Shown here piece after piece: positions 30,930 to 40,791 of a stretch of DNA of 64,000 nucleotides; position 1 is the first letter of the stretch, and every line of letters starts with the position of its first letter. This stretch comes from Octadecabacter sp. SW4 (GTDB taxonomy: Bacteria; Pseudomonadota; Alphaproteobacteria; Rhodobacterales; Rhodobacteraceae): the NCBI RefSeq assembly GCF_008065155.1, contig NZ_CP042819.1, positions 2,486,922-2,550,921 on the forward strand, written 5' to 3'. The notes under the pieces were generated by a model that did not search any database, was not told the DNA's origin, and worked only from the letters and a program-made list of their open reading frames with translations. The translations under genes and the position numbers were made by a program.

Positions 30930-31272
30930 CTGATTTCTCCCTCTTATTGAATCCGTTGCCAAACGCAGCGTCTGACAAAATTTCCGGAGCATTGAAGCGT
31001 GCGTGTCGCACGAATGGAACGATCCTTTGCCGTCTGCGCCCAAATGGCAAGAGGCCTTGCCAAAATGACCTTGCGGCATGTTCTCATAGCCCTTGTCTGC
31101 TTGATTTGTGTGCGCATCGCGGGAATGCGGTCAGGCTGATTTGCACAACCAAGCGCGCGCAACCTACAGTGGAATCACCTGCGCGCAGGCACTGGACACA
31201 AATGTCTAGACGACGCATTTCTCCTGCCCTACGCATGATCTGACAGGAATCGCAGGTCACGGAGGCGCAGCC
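30930..31272. other. Divergent intergenic region, 343 bases
   Basis: This gap lies between the importer's binding-protein gene and the FAD oxidoreductase and must hold both promoters. I see a 12-base perfect palindrome CCTGCGCGCAGG (31178-31189) and a 16-base dyad (31193-31208) described separately. No RNA gene or further ORF is apparent. Confidence 0.6.
31193..31208. promoter_or_regulatory. Candidate TetR-type operator
   Basis: TGGACACAAATGTCTA is a dyad of the form TnGACAnnnnTGTCnA, lying 65 bases before the FAD oxidoreductase start. The TetR-family gene is the next gene in that operon, and such 16-base dyads are typical TetR targets. Assignment is by shape and position only. Confidence 0.4.
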
Positions 31273-33678
31273 ATGAAATCGCACTACAAGGTCGTTGTTA
31301 TCGGGGGCGGCGTTGTTGGCACGTCGGTGTTGTATCACCTCGCCAAGATGGGCTGGTCCGATGTCTGCCTGATTGAACGTTCGGTGCTGACCGCCGGATC
31401 GTCATGGCACGCCGCGGGCGGCATTCACGCCCTGAACGCCGACCCCAACATCGCACGATTGCAAGCCTATACCATTGATCTGCTGTCCGAGATCGAAAAG
31501 GAAAGTGGCCAGAACATCGGCCTGCACATGACGGGCGGGTTGACGATGGCGGGCACGCCGGAACGCTGGGAATGGCTGCAATCGGCCTATCGCACGTTCC
31601 AATCTATCGGCATCGAAGACTGTCGCCTTGTGGATGTCGACGAAGCGGTCGCCCTGAACCCGATCATGTCAGGCGAAGGATTGCTGGGCGGTATGTGGGC
31701 CGACCGTGAAGGGTATATCGACACCACAGGCACGGTACATGCCTATGCCGGAGCCGCCAAAAAGAACGGCGCGACCGTCATCGAACACAACCGTGTCCTG
31801 GAGTTGAACCAGACGCTCGAAGGCTGGCAAGTCGTCACCGAAAAGGGCACGATCAACTGCGAACATGTGGTCAACGCCGCCGGTCTTTGGGCAAAACAAG
31901 TGGGCCGGATGGCAGACATTGAATTGCCCGTCTCGCCGCTCAACCACCATTATCTGATTTCCGACACGATTCCTGCCTTGGAGGAGATTGACTTCGAGGT
32001 GCCGATGACTGTCGACCTCGAAGGGTTCACCTATCTGCGTCAGGACCAGAAAGGCGTGCTGCTGGGCATTTACGAGATTGATCACCAGCACTGGATGATG
32101 GACGGCGCGCCCTGGGACTACGGGTTTGAACTGCAACAGGAAGACCCCGACCGGATCGAGCGCGAGCTGATCATGGGCTTTGAGCGCTACCCCGTCCTGC
32201 AAGAGGTGGGCGTGAAAACATGGGTCAACGGTGCCTTCACATTCTCGCCCGATGGCAACCCGCTGGTCGGCCCCGTGCCGGGCAAGCGCGGCTATTGGTC
32301 CGCCTGTGCGGTCATGGCCGGTTTCCTGCAAGGGGGCGGCGTTGGCAAATCGCTGGCCGAATGGATGATCTACGGCGAACCCGAAGCGGACGTTTACGGC
32401 ATGGATGTCGCCCGCTACGGCATCTGGGCGGAAAACAAGCAATACATCAAACAAACCACCGGACAGTTCTATACTCGCCGGTTCGTGATGACCTACCCCA
32501 ACGAACAACTGCCCGCAGGACGGCCCATCAAAACGGCCCCCGCCCACGCCGATATGACCGCCGCGGGCTGCCAGTGGGGCCAAAGCTGGGATCTCGAAGT
32601 GCCGCTCTATTTCGCTGCCCCGGGGTTCAAGGAAACGCCTTCACTGAAACGCTCGAACGCCTTTGATATCGTGGCGCACGAATGCAGGGCGGTGCGTGAA
32701 CATGTTGGCCTGCTTGATATCTCGGGCTTTTCGCGGTTCGAAGTGTCCGGCGCCGGGGCCGAAGACTGGCTGAACACGATCTTTGCCACCAAACTGCCGA
32801 AACCGGGCCGCGCACGCCTTGCCGTGGCCTTGGGGCAGGATGGCCGCCTCAAGGGTGATCTTACGTTGTTCAACTGGGGTGACGGGACATGGTGGATCAT
32901 GGGCAGCTATTATCTGCGCGCGTGGCACATGCGCTGGTTCACCGATCATATGGGCGCGGATGTTTCGCTGCGCGATCTGGGTGACGAAGTTGCCGGGTTT
33001 TCCCTTTCGGGGCCCAAATCCCGCGCAGTGATCGAAAAGCTGACCGATGACGACGTGGGCGCGCTGCCTTTCATGGGCTGCGGGGACTTTGACATCGGGT
33101 TGCTGCGCTGCAAGGTCGGGCGGCTGTCGGTAACAGGCGAGTTGGGCTATGAAATTCACTGCCGCATGGGCGATCACGCAACGCTGCGCAAAACGCTGCT
33201 GGCTGCAGGCGCCGATCACGGCATGATCGAGTTTGGATTTAATGCACTGCTGTCGCTACGGCTGGAAAAATCCTATGGTATCTGGTCGGCGGAATTCACC
33301 CAAGGCTACACGCCGGGCATGACGGCGATGGACCGCTGGATCGACTGGGACAAACCTGCATTCATCGGGCGCGAGGCGGCACTGGCCGAACGCGATGGCA
33401 CTGGCCCCGCGCAGGTGCAAGTGACGCTCGAAGTGGATGCAAAAGACGCCGATGCCAGTGGTTACGAACCGGTTTGGCATAAGGGCGACAAGGTCGGCTT
33501 TGTCACCTCGGGCGGGTTCGGGCACACCTTGGGGAAATCCTATGCGATGGCCCTCGTGAACGCCGATATGGCGCGCGAAGGCACCGAACTTACGTTACAC
33601 GTGGTCGGTGTGGAACACCCGGCGCGGGTCATTGCGCCGTCCCCCTATGACCCCGCAGGTCAGGCCATGCGCGCATGA
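31273..33678 (+). CDS. FAD-dependent oxidoreductase with GcvT-like C-terminus (DMGDH/sarcosine dehydrogenase family)
   Basis: 801 residues. The N-terminal FAD domain has VVIGGGVVGTSVLYHL (about 7-22) and GSSWHAAGG, where the His matches the residue that binds FAD covalently in dimethylglycine dehydrogenase. A linker DUF1989/FAO-like part follows, then the aminomethyltransferase (GcvT) folate domain from about 420 with VGLLDISGFSRFEVSG, GELGYEIHC and SLRLEKSYG. Likely role: oxidative N-demethylation with transfer of the one-carbon unit to tetrahydrofolate. The exact substrate is unknown. Its stop overlaps the TetR gene by four bases and it diverges from the opp-type importer. Confidence 0.85.
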   Translation: MKSHYKVVVIGGGVVGTSVLYHLAKMGWSDVCLIERSVLTAGSSWHAAGGIHALNADPNIARLQAYTIDLLSEIEKESGQNIGLHMTGGLTMAGTPERWEWLQSAYRTFQSIGIEDCRLVDVDEAVALNPIMSGEGLLGGMWADREGYIDTTGTVHAYAGAAKKNGATVIEHNRVLELNQTLEGWQVVTEKGTINCEHVVNAAGLWAKQVGRMADIELPVSPLNHHYLISDTIPALEEIDFEVPMTVDLEGFTYLRQDQKGVLLGIYEIDHQHWMMDGAPWDYGFELQQEDPDRIERELIMGFERYPVLQEVGVKTWVNGAFTFSPDGNPLVGPVPGKRGYWSACAVMAGFLQGGGVGKSLAEWMIYGEPEADVYGMDVARYGIWAENKQYIKQTTGQFYTRRFVMTYPNEQLPAGRPIKTAPAHADMTAAGCQWGQSWDLEVPLYFAAPGFKETPSLKRSNAFDIVAHECRAVREHVGLLDISGFSRFEVSGAGAEDWLNTIFATKLPKPGRARLAVALGQDGRLKGDLTLFNWGDGTWWIMGSYYLRAWHMRWFTDHMGADVSLRDLGDEVAGFSLSGPKSRAVIEKLTDDDVGALPFMGCGDFDIGLLRCKVGRLSVTGELGYEIHCRMGDHATLRKTLLAAGADHGMIEFGFNALLSLRLEKSYGIWSAEFTQGYTPGMTAMDRWIDWDKPAFIGREAALAERDGTGPAQVQVTLEVDAKDADASGYEPVWHKGDKVGFVTSGGFGHTLGKSYAMALVNADMAREGTELTLHVVGVEHPARVIAPSPYDPAGQAMRA

Positions 33679-34307
33679 CCGAAACCCTGACAGGCAACAC
33701 CAAGGTCACGCGCGACGATTGGTTGCGCGCGGCGATGGATGCACTGTTGTCAGGCGGGGCCGAAAGGGTGAAAATCCTGACACTTGCGGAAAGATTGGGC
33801 GTGTCCCGCTCGAGCTTCTATTGGTATTTCCACAGTCGCCAAGACCTGATGGATGCGCTGCTTGATCATTGGCTGGCAACAAACACGCGCCTGTTGGTGG
33901 AGGCTGCAAAAACCGATGCACCAACCATCACGGCGGCTGTGTGCAATGTCTTTGCCTGTTTCATCGACCCGACCCAGTTTGATACGCAATTGGATTTCGC
34001 GGTGCGCGACTGGGCAAAGCGTACCGTCAAGGTGCATGATGTCCTGATGCAATCGGATGATCAGCGGATCGCGGCGCTGACAGGGATGTTCACGCGCTAT
34101 GGCTATGGCGCGGGCGAAAGCCTGATCCGCGCACGGGTGCTCTATTACATGCAGATCGGCTATAACGATGCTGACCTGCACGAGCCGCTGGCCGCGCGGA
34201 TGGCCGCGATCCCCGACTATCTGCTGACATTCACGGGGCGGGTCGCACCGGAGGCCGAGATCAAAGCCTACCGCGCCCGCATGTTGCAGATCATGCCGCG
34301 CGCCTAG
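33675..34307 (+). CDS. TetR/AcrR-family regulator
   Basis: 210 residues. The N-terminal HTH is typical: LTLAERLGVSRSSFYWYFHSRQDLMDALLDHW, about residues 37-68, in two parts. The ligand domain is all-helical with no match I can name. ATGA overlap with the FAD oxidoreductase gene implies co-translation and points to regulation of that operon and perhaps the divergent importer; the dyad at 31193-31208 is the best operator candidate. Converges with the RTX gene with a four-base overlap of stops. Confidence 0.87.
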   Translation: MTETLTGNTKVTRDDWLRAAMDALLSGGAERVKILTLAERLGVSRSSFYWYFHSRQDLMDALLDHWLATNTRLLVEAAKTDAPTITAAVCNVFACFIDPTQFDTQLDFAVRDWAKRTVKVHDVLMQSDDQRIAALTGMFTRYGYGAGESLIRARVLYYMQIGYNDADLHEPLAARMAAIPDYLLTFTGRVAPEAEIKAYRARMLQIMPRA

Positions 34308-37300
34308 ATCAGAAAATCGCCCGCATCCAGATCTGCCGCCGTCAGCCCCTCAAGCAGGATGCTGTCGGTGCCAATCGTCACCAAAACGCCACCAACCTGC
34401 TCGGCAAGCGTCAGGTCAGCAAAACTATCAAGCCCGGTGATATTGCGCATATCCAGTTTTTCAACGCCGTCGTTGGCAAAATCGGTCACGCGGTCGTTGC
34501 CAAACCCGTTGCGGAACACAAAGACATCAGCCCCCGCGCCGCCCGTCATCACATCATCACCGACGTCGCCCCACAGGGTATCTGTGCCCGCGCCACCATC
34601 CAGCGTATCGTTATCGCCGCCGCCGCGCAGGGTGTCGTCATCGTCGCCACCATCAAGCGTGTCGGCACCAAGATCACCAAACAGTCTGTCTGCGCCCGCA
34701 CCACCGGTCAATTGATCATCGCCATCAACACCGCGCAGCGTATCGCCGCCGCCGTCACCGATCAGAACGTCGTTTCCGGTGCCACCATTGACGCTATCAT
34801 TACCCGCGCCGCCGTAAATCGTGTCGTGGCCAACGCTGCCCGTCATGACATCGTCGCCGTCACCACCATCAATCGTATCACTGCCCGCGCCGCCATAAAG
34901 GCTATCGCCCCCCGCACCGCCAAAAATTTCGTCGTTGCCACCCGATCCCGACATGTGGTCGCGGCCATCATCGCCGAACATCTGGTCATTGCCCGCACCG
35001 CCCTGCATCAGGTCGTCACCATCACCGCCATAAAGCAGGTCATTGCCACCCTGGCCATAAACCGAATCCGCGCCCAATGCGCCGGTAACGATATCCTCGC
35101 CCGTCCCGCCAAAGATCGTGTCATCACCTATCCCGCCGTCCATGACATCGGCGTCGCCATGACCGACAAGGTGATCGGCCCCGTCACCGCCACTGATACT
35201 ATCGTTGCCACCACCACCACGGATCGCATCGTCGCCCAGACCACCAAAGATCGTATCATCGCCGGTGCGACCATCGATCAGATCGCTGCCGTCGTCACCA
35301 TAAAGCTGGTCGTCGCCCGCACCACCGTCAAGAATGTCGTTGCCGTCGCCACCCAACAGGAAATCATTACCTCCCCAACCGTTCAGGCGATCGTTGCCAA
35401 GCCCGCCATCAAGGGTGTTGTCACCGCTATTTCCCAACAAATTGTCAACCATGTCCGAACCGATCAGCCCTTCGATCCCAACAAGGGTATCGCCTTCGGC
35501 AAATCCGGTGTTCAATTCCGCATATCGCAAATCCACGGTCACACCCGAGGTCGCATCGGCGTAGCTTGCAAAATCTATGCCCTCGCCACCGAACAACGCA
35601 TCGCCACCAATGCCGCCGATCAGCAAATCATTGCCCGCGCCGCCAAAAAGGGTATCCGCCCCGCCACGCCCGTCCAGCGTGTCGTCACCTGCGCCACCGT
35701 CAAGGTTGTTGGCTCCGCCTGTGCCCGACATGTCATCGCCCATCGCCGTGCCGATATATGCGTCGATTCCGGAAAACTGATCGCCTGCCGCCTGCCCCGT
35801 GTTGCGCGTGCTATTCGCCAGATCCAGGATAATCGCGCTGCCCGAGCTGGCATAGCTGACGGTGTCAAATCCGCCGCCGCCCGCCATGCTGTCAGCCCCG
35901 TCGCCGCCAAGGAAAAGATCACTGCCCGTCGCGCCAACCAGCGTGTCATCACCCGCCATGCCATCCAGGGTATCGTCGCCGTCAAGCCCTTGAATATTAT
36001 TGGCAAATTCGTCACCACGGATCGTATCATCAAAAGCACTGCCAATGACATCTTCAAGACCGGCAAGGGTATCGCCTGCGGCATCGCCAGCGGTGCCGAC
36101 ACCCGCCGTAAGATCGACTGCAACGCCGGTCGCCGAGGTCGCGTAAGTCAAGAGATCGCGGCCCGTGCCGCCGTTGATATCGTCGCCGCCTGTGCCACCG
36201 TCCAGCGTGTCGTTACCATCCCCACCTGTCAGCGTATCGGCGCCATCAAGACCCTGAAGCCAGTCATCGCCAATACCGCCCTGCAGCGTGTCGTCTCCGG
36301 TCCCGCCATTCATTTGGTCCGCACCGTCGCCGCCCGCCAGCAAGTCGTTCCCGGCCCCGCCATAAAGCGCATCAAGGCCAGTTCCGCCATCCATGACATC
36401 GTTGCCATCGTTGCCCGCAAGCCAGTCATCGCCCGTCCCGCCTGTCAGGATATCGGCACCCTCGCCACCTGTCAGACTATCATTGTCAGCGCCACCCCAC
36501 AGGGTGTCAGCGCCGCTCCCACCGTTGAGGATATCCGCGCCTGCATCACCGGAAAGATCATCTGCATCGTCACCACCCGACAGCACGTCGTCGCCTACGC
36601 CACCGAAAAGCGTATCATTGCCAGTGCCACCGGTCAGGTCGTCTGCGCCATCCTCTCCGAACAGGGCGTCGTCGCCATCGTTACCGGCCAGGATATCGTC
36701 GTCAGCGCCCCCATACAGCGTGTCTTGACCCGCACCGCCCATCAGATCGTCGATGCCATCGCCACCGTTCAAAGTGTCATCACCAAGCCCGCCCGCAAGG
36801 ATATCTGCACCCGCCCCACCTGACAGGACGTCGTTACCATCGCCGCCGTTCAACGTGTCGTCACCTAATCCCGCGTCGAGCAGATCCTGCCCGCCGCCGC
36901 CGCCTAGGATGTCGGCGCCGTCACCGCCAAACAGCGTATCATCGCCATCACCGCCATTGAGCGTGTCATCACCGACTTCGCCCCAAAGCAAGTCTGCGCC
37001 GTCACCGCCCATGATATCGTCATTGCCTGCGCCACCCTGCAGCGTATCGGCATCCGCACCACCGCTTAGCCAGTCGGCGCCCTCACCACCCAGCAACAGA
37101 TCAGCGCCCACATTCCCCAGCAGGCTGTCATTGCCAGCGCCGCCTGTGATCACGTCATCGCCGGTGCGCCCGTCGATCAGATCATCGCCATCGCTTGCGG
37201 TGATCTGATCAGCACCATCGGTGCCGTTGATCGTGTCATCCCCGCCGGTTCCCGAAATCGTGCTTAGCGGGACGCCTGTCACCGGCACAAGCGTTGCCGT

Positions 37301-38626
37301 GCCAAATTCGGCGACGGCAATCTGGCCGTTGCCGTAATTCACGTAGGTCATATCACCCAGCGAATAGGTCGCGTTTGCTACATAGACACCGTAATTCGTG
37401 ACAACATTTCCATTCGCGTCCAGATGGCCAATGCTGGCAGAACTGCCCGACACCACAACATTATTCGCCTGCTGGATGTAGTAGTCCGAAAAGGTCACCG
37501 GATCGCCATTGGCATCGACCGGCTGACCCGCGGCCAGCCCGTTGGAACTGGCCGTGCCGTTGATCACCGTGACGTTCGACGTTGGGTAGGGCTGTGTTAT
37601 AGTGGTCAGCGCCGTTCCGGGGGCCGACACCAGCGCAAGGTCTTCGCCCGCCAGAAACTGCGCTCCAAAGGTACCCGAGACCCAAATCCGATTATCGAAC
37701 ACGCCCATGATCGTCGCCGTGGCCCCTGACGTCGCGCCAACGATCAACATGCCTTCCGACAGCCCCGATGAATCCGCAACGTCAATTGCCAGCCCCGCAC
37801 TGCCAAGGTTAAAACCGTGAGCGTCCGAACCTGTCGCCGTGCTGTCAATCAAGGTCACATTTGTGGAACTCCACGAGACCGTAAAACCGTTCTCGCCACC
37901 GTTCAGTGACGATACATTTGTCAGCGTGGCGTTGTTCACGCCCTGCAGCACGACCTGATCGGCCGTAAAGCCGTTGCTGGCGGAAAACTCTCCGCCAATC
38001 ATCTCGCCGCCCGGCCCAAGGGGCTGTGCTCCGTCAACCAGCATGTTGGTGACCGACAGCCCTTGGACCATCGGGCCGTCAAGGCCGGGGCGATTGGTGA
38101 TCAAGAACGGATAGACGACATCCGTGGCGGCTGGGCCGCTGATTTCAAGGTTTTCGACGGTGATGTCCGTCGCCGCCTCGGTGGCGCTCGATTCGATCAC
38201 GACACCGTATTTCCACCCTTCGATCGTCAGTTGATCAGGCGGGCTTCCGGTACCCCCGATATTGCCGATCTGCACATCATGGGCGGCAGTGCCCAGAACA
38301 GCCGTTCCCGCGTTTCCGTTGACGTCCAATGTGCCGCTGCCTGTCAGCCCTGCAAAGCTGGTGCCTGACAGATCATAGGCTGGCCCCGAAATCGCCGTGT
38401 CCAGCGTCAGGGTCACGCCTGAATTGATGTTCAGGGCGACGTTATCCTGCGCAATCAGGGTTTCGGAAAAGCTGGTCGAAGCGGTCACATTCACAACGCC
38501 GGATGTCGCTGTGCCGTTGGCCGCAACATAGGCCTGCACCGCCGCTAGGGCCGCGTTGATATCAGCGCCGTCGGCGACATCGACCTGCGCGACACCATCT
38601 GTTTCCGTGATCGTAAAATTATTCAA
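34304..38626 (-). CDS. Giant RTX (hemolysin-type calcium-binding repeat) secreted protein
   Basis: About 1440 residues. About 1-440 is a beta-rich region like a right-handed parallel beta-helix (repeated short strands with Asn/Ser turns, e.g. NVTLIDSTATGSDAHGF). About 465-1370 is mostly tandem nonapeptides GGxGxDxLx, the calcium-binding RTX roll. Three roughly 60-residue modules of the form YA..SGV.VDL...TG.A.GD...GIE..IGS interrupt it. The last 60 residues have the FRNGFGNDRVTDFA pattern of type I secretion substrates. It has no signal peptide. No HlyB/HlyD/TolC genes lie nearby. Start: TTG at 38626 has AGAGGGA five bases upstream; in-frame ATGs at 38644, 38650 and 38656 have poorer sites. 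Enzymatic, adhesin and matrix roles all remain possible. Confidence 0.85.
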   Translation of the reverse strand: MNNFTITETDGVAQVDVADGADINAALAAVQAYVAANGTATSGVVNVTASTSFSETLIAQDNVALNINSGVTLTLDTAISGPAYDLSGTSFAGLTGSGTLDVNGNAGTAVLGTAAHDVQIGNIGGTGSPPDQLTIEGWKYGVVIESSATEAATDITVENLEISGPAATDVVYPFLITNRPGLDGPMVQGLSVTNMLVDGAQPLGPGGEMIGGEFSASNGFTADQVVLQGVNNATLTNVSSLNGGENGFTVSWSSTNVTLIDSTATGSDAHGFNLGSAGLAIDVADSSGLSEGMLIVGATSGATATIMGVFDNRIWVSGTFGAQFLAGEDLALVSAPGTALTTITQPYPTSNVTVINGTASSNGLAAGQPVDANGDPVTFSDYYIQQANNVVVSGSSASIGHLDANGNVVTNYGVYVANATYSLGDMTYVNYGNGQIAVAEFGTATLVPVTGVPLSTISGTGGDDTINGTDGADQITASDGDDLIDGRTGDDVITGGAGNDSLLGNVGADLLLGGEGADWLSGGADADTLQGGAGNDDIMGGDGADLLWGEVGDDTLNGGDGDDTLFGGDGADILGGGGGQDLLDAGLGDDTLNGGDGNDVLSGGAGADILAGGLGDDTLNGGDGIDDLMGGAGQDTLYGGADDDILAGNDGDDALFGEDGADDLTGGTGNDTLFGGVGDDVLSGGDDADDLSGDAGADILNGGSGADTLWGGADNDSLTGGEGADILTGGTGDDWLAGNDGNDVMDGGTGLDALYGGAGNDLLAGGDGADQMNGGTGDDTLQGGIGDDWLQGLDGADTLTGGDGNDTLDGGTGGDDINGGTGRDLLTYATSATGVAVDLTAGVGTAGDAAGDTLAGLEDVIGSAFDDTIRGDEFANNIQGLDGDDTLDGMAGDDTLVGATGSDLFLGGDGADSMAGGGGFDTVSYASSGSAIILDLANSTRNTGQAAGDQFSGIDAYIGTAMGDDMSGTGGANNLDGGAGDDTLDGRGGADTLFGGAGNDLLIGGIGGDALFGGEGIDFASYADATSGVTVDLRYAELNTGFAEGDTLVGIEGLIGSDMVDNLLGNSGDNTLDGGLGNDRLNGWGGNDFLLGGDGNDILDGGAGDDQLYGDDGSDLIDGRTGDDTIFGGLGDDAIRGGGGNDSISGGDGADHLVGHGDADVMDGGIGDDTIFGGTGEDIVTGALGADSVYGQGGNDLLYGGDGDDLMQGGAGNDQMFGDDGRDHMSGSGGNDEIFGGAGGDSLYGGAGSDTIDGGDGDDVMTGSVGHDTIYGGAGNDSVNGGTGNDVLIGDGGGDTLRGVDGDDQLTGGAGADRLFGDLGADTLDGGDDDDTLRGGGDNDTLDGGAGTDTLWGDVGDDVMTGGAGADVFVFRNGFGNDRVTDFANDGVEKLDMRNITGLDSFADLTLAEQVGGVLVTIGTDSILLEGLTAADLDAGDFLI

Positions 38627-38952
38627 ACTATTCCCTCTTTGCATTGGCATGCGCATTCAAAGGGCGCAGATTTCGCGTTATTTCACGGGCGGTCTATCTG
38701 ACGTTTCTGGGGATATGGCGGCGCGAATGTGGCAAAACCGCGACCTGCGGTTCAAATGCAACACGTGCGGAATCTGGCCGCGGATTTGCACGGATATGCG
38801 TGTTTGAATACGTTTGCGAAGCCACCAAGCCAGGCTAAGCATTCCCGGTCACAACACTCAGAGTCTCGCACGGCACGGAACCACGACACGAAAACCCCGC
38901 CACGCAGGCTTGGGGTTGATGCCTCCGCTTCAGCATGGGCGGATCGGCAGGG
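38627..38952. other. Intergenic region upstream of the RTX gene, about 326 bases
   Basis: It lies between the RTX start and the 3' end of the hydrolase gene. It should contain the RTX promoter. The only structured element I see is a LacI-operator-like sequence at 38804-38819. Short ORFs here have no ribosome site or similarity I can recognise. Confidence 0.5.
38804..38819. promoter_or_regulatory. LacI-operator-like site upstream of RTX gene
   Basis: TTGAATACGTTTGCGA differs by one base from the candidate operator at 51857-51872 in front of the CUT1 binding-protein gene. It lies about 178 bases upstream of the RTX start. It may be a second target of the LacI regulator encoded at 43833-44846 or a chance match. 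Confidence 0.25.
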
Positions 38953-39654
38953 TTAACCGTCGACGCTGTCTAACCAGCGCGCAAGGGCGGCAATGGTCTG
39001 TTCGGGCCGTTCCAACGTCGGCAGATGGCCCGCATTTTCAATCACGCGCAGGGTGCTGACCGCCACGAGGCCATGCATTAATTCGTGATACGCGACAGGA
39101 CAAAGCGCATCATCGCGCCCGCATAAGATCAGTGTTGGGCAGGCGACGCCGCGTAGCGTCTGTTGCTGGTCAGGGCGCATCTGCAATGCCCGGGACTGGT
39201 TGATGAAAACCTGCGGCCCGAGGCTGTCAGCCATCGCCATGCATAGCGCCAGAATTTCCGCCCGCTGTGGCCCATCGGTCAGGTAATTCGGCTTCATTTC
39301 GTCGCGCATGACAGTGGCAAGTCGCCCTGCCTGCACGGATGCAATTTGCGGGGCGCGCCGTGCAGCCACATCGTGTGTTTCGGCCTTGGGGTTGGTATCA
39401 AGCAAGGCCAGCCCAAGCACACGATCGCGCGCTTGGCGGATCACCTCCATCGCTACGATCCCGCCCATGCTAAGGCCCGCAAGCGCAAACTGGGGCGGGG
39501 CATGGGCAAGGACATCCGCCGCCAGCGCCGAGATCGTGTCGGCACCGCCAATCGGAGCCGTCTGCACCGCGCGCTGACCCGAAAATGCTGCGATTTGCGG
39601 CGCGAACAGTCGCGCATCGCACATCATTCCGGGCAGCAGCACAAGCGGTGTCAT
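38953..39654 (-). CDS. alpha/beta-Hydrolase
   Basis: 233 residues. The nucleophile elbow is GLSMGG (about residue 61), the acid lies in LCGRDDALCP and the histidine in NAGHLPTLERPE, so the triad is complete. The oxyanion segment LLPGMMCDARLF is near the N-terminus. It is a small ester, lactone or C-C hydrolase of unknown substrate. Its ATG overlaps the MetE-like stop as ATGA, placing it last in the long catabolic cluster, where a lactone or ester intermediate would suit it. Confidence 0.82.
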   Translation of the reverse strand: MTPLVLLPGMMCDARLFAPQIAAFSGQRAVQTAPIGGADTISALAADVLAHAPPQFALAGLSMGGIVAMEVIRQARDRVLGLALLDTNPKAETHDVAARRAPQIASVQAGRLATVMRDEMKPNYLTDGPQRAEILALCMAMADSLGPQVFINQSRALQMRPDQQQTLRGVACPTLILCGRDDALCPVAYHELMHGLVAVSTLRVIENAGHLPTLERPEQTIAALARWLDSVDG

Positions 39655-40775
39655 GACGCGCGCCTGGCCCCTTCGGCCAGCGCCGCCAGCTTCGCATAGG
39701 CGATATCGGGATCAACCGCGCCGTAGCCGGCAAAGGTGCCAAAGCCGCAATCGCTGCCTGCGATCACACGCTCTGCACCGACGATATCCACAAACCGCGC
39801 GACCCGTTCGGCCACCAGATCAGGATGTTCGACAAAATTCGTCGTCGTATCCACGACCCCGGGCACCAACACTTTGGTGTCGGGAATATCGGCGGCGCGA
39901 TCACGGAACACGGCCCATTCATGGCCGTGGCGCGGGTTGGAGGTTTCAAACAACGTATAGCGCGCCTTGGCCGACATCAGCGTGTCAAACATCTTGGCCA
40001 TCGGGATATCGCAAACGTGCGGCCCCTCGTAATTGCCCCAGCAGATATGGATGCGCACACGGTCTTCGGGGATATCCGCAAGCGCGTGGTTCAATGCCTC
40101 TACGTGGCTGGCGGCGATCCGCAGGAATTCATCGTCCGACAGGTCGTTGAACAGCATGTGGCGGGACAGGGCAAGGTCGGGGCAATCCAGTTGCAGGTCC
40201 AGTCCCGCGGCGACGATGGTTTCATATTCCGCCTTCATCGCATCGGCCAGCGCGGCCAGATATTCGTCCCGCGTGGTGTAGAAATCATTTTGCAGGAACA
40301 GCGAAATCACCCCCGGGCTGGCCGCGTTCATGAACCCGCGTTTTGCACCATGTTCGGCCATGCCCGCCTTGAGGTTGGCAATATCTTTTTCCAGCTCGCC
40401 CTGCCCTTTGGATTTGACCGCGCCGACGCACATGGGGCGGGCGTATTGCGGGCTGCCGCCTTCGTCAGACAAGCGCTTGAGAAAACTGGGAAATTTTTTG
40501 AGATCGGCAGGTGCGTTGCGCGGGCTATCCCCGTCAAAACCGGTGTAGCGATCTTTGACATAGGTGGCATAACTGATCTTGGAGGTCTCGCCGTCACTGA
40601 CGATATCCACGCCCGCAGCAACCTGTTTGCGCAGGGTTTCGGACACGGCTGCCGTCATGCAGGCGTCGAAATCCGCCTGACTGTAATCCTTGCCATTCTC
40701 GCGCGCAAAAATGAAATCGACCACATCCTGCGTGCGCGGAAGCGAGCCGACATGGGTCGTTAATATCCTGGACAT
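39651..40775 (-). CDS. Cobalamin-independent methionine synthase-like methyltransferase (MetE C-terminal family)
   Basis: 374 residues from MSRILTTHVGSLPRTQDVVDF, so it matches only the catalytic C-terminal half of MetE. The zinc ligands are all there: HICWGNY gives His and Cys, FETSNPRHGHEW the Glu, and GSDCGFG the last Cys. Short paralogues like this are common in alphaproteobacteria and need not make methionine; they may move a methyl group from or to an unusual thiol or substrate. The longer frame to 40844 runs through the iteron array and is unlikely to be translated. It follows the cupin gene by a 78-base gap. Confidence 0.8.
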   Translation of the reverse strand: MSRILTTHVGSLPRTQDVVDFIFARENGKDYSQADFDACMTAAVSETLRKQVAAGVDIVSDGETSKISYATYVKDRYTGFDGDSPRNAPADLKKFPSFLKRLSDEGGSPQYARPMCVGAVKSKGQGELEKDIANLKAGMAEHGAKRGFMNAASPGVISLFLQNDFYTTRDEYLAALADAMKAEYETIVAAGLDLQLDCPDLALSRHMLFNDLSDDEFLRIAASHVEALNHALADIPEDRVRIHICWGNYEGPHVCDIPMAKMFDTLMSAKARYTLFETSNPRHGHEWAVFRDRAADIPDTKVLVPGVVDTTTNFVEHPDLVAERVARFVDIVGAERVIAGSDCGFGTFAGYGAVDPDIAYAKLAALAEGARRAS

Positions 40776-40791
40776 GGGCGGCCTTTCAAAG

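Noticed and set aside
34712..36823. 703-residue plus-strand ORF opposite the RTX gene
   Set aside because: It is the complement of the repeated GGxGxD codons; its Ile/Val/Ala-rich low-complexity product has no family character, and the minus frame explains the sequence.
34500..37200. Regular repeats that could suggest a CRISPR array
   Set aside because: The period is 27 bases, in frame, and encodes RTX nonapeptides; there are no unique spacers.
39651..40775. Genuine methionine synthase MetE
   Set aside because: Only the catalytic half is present (374 residues against about 760), and the context is catabolic.
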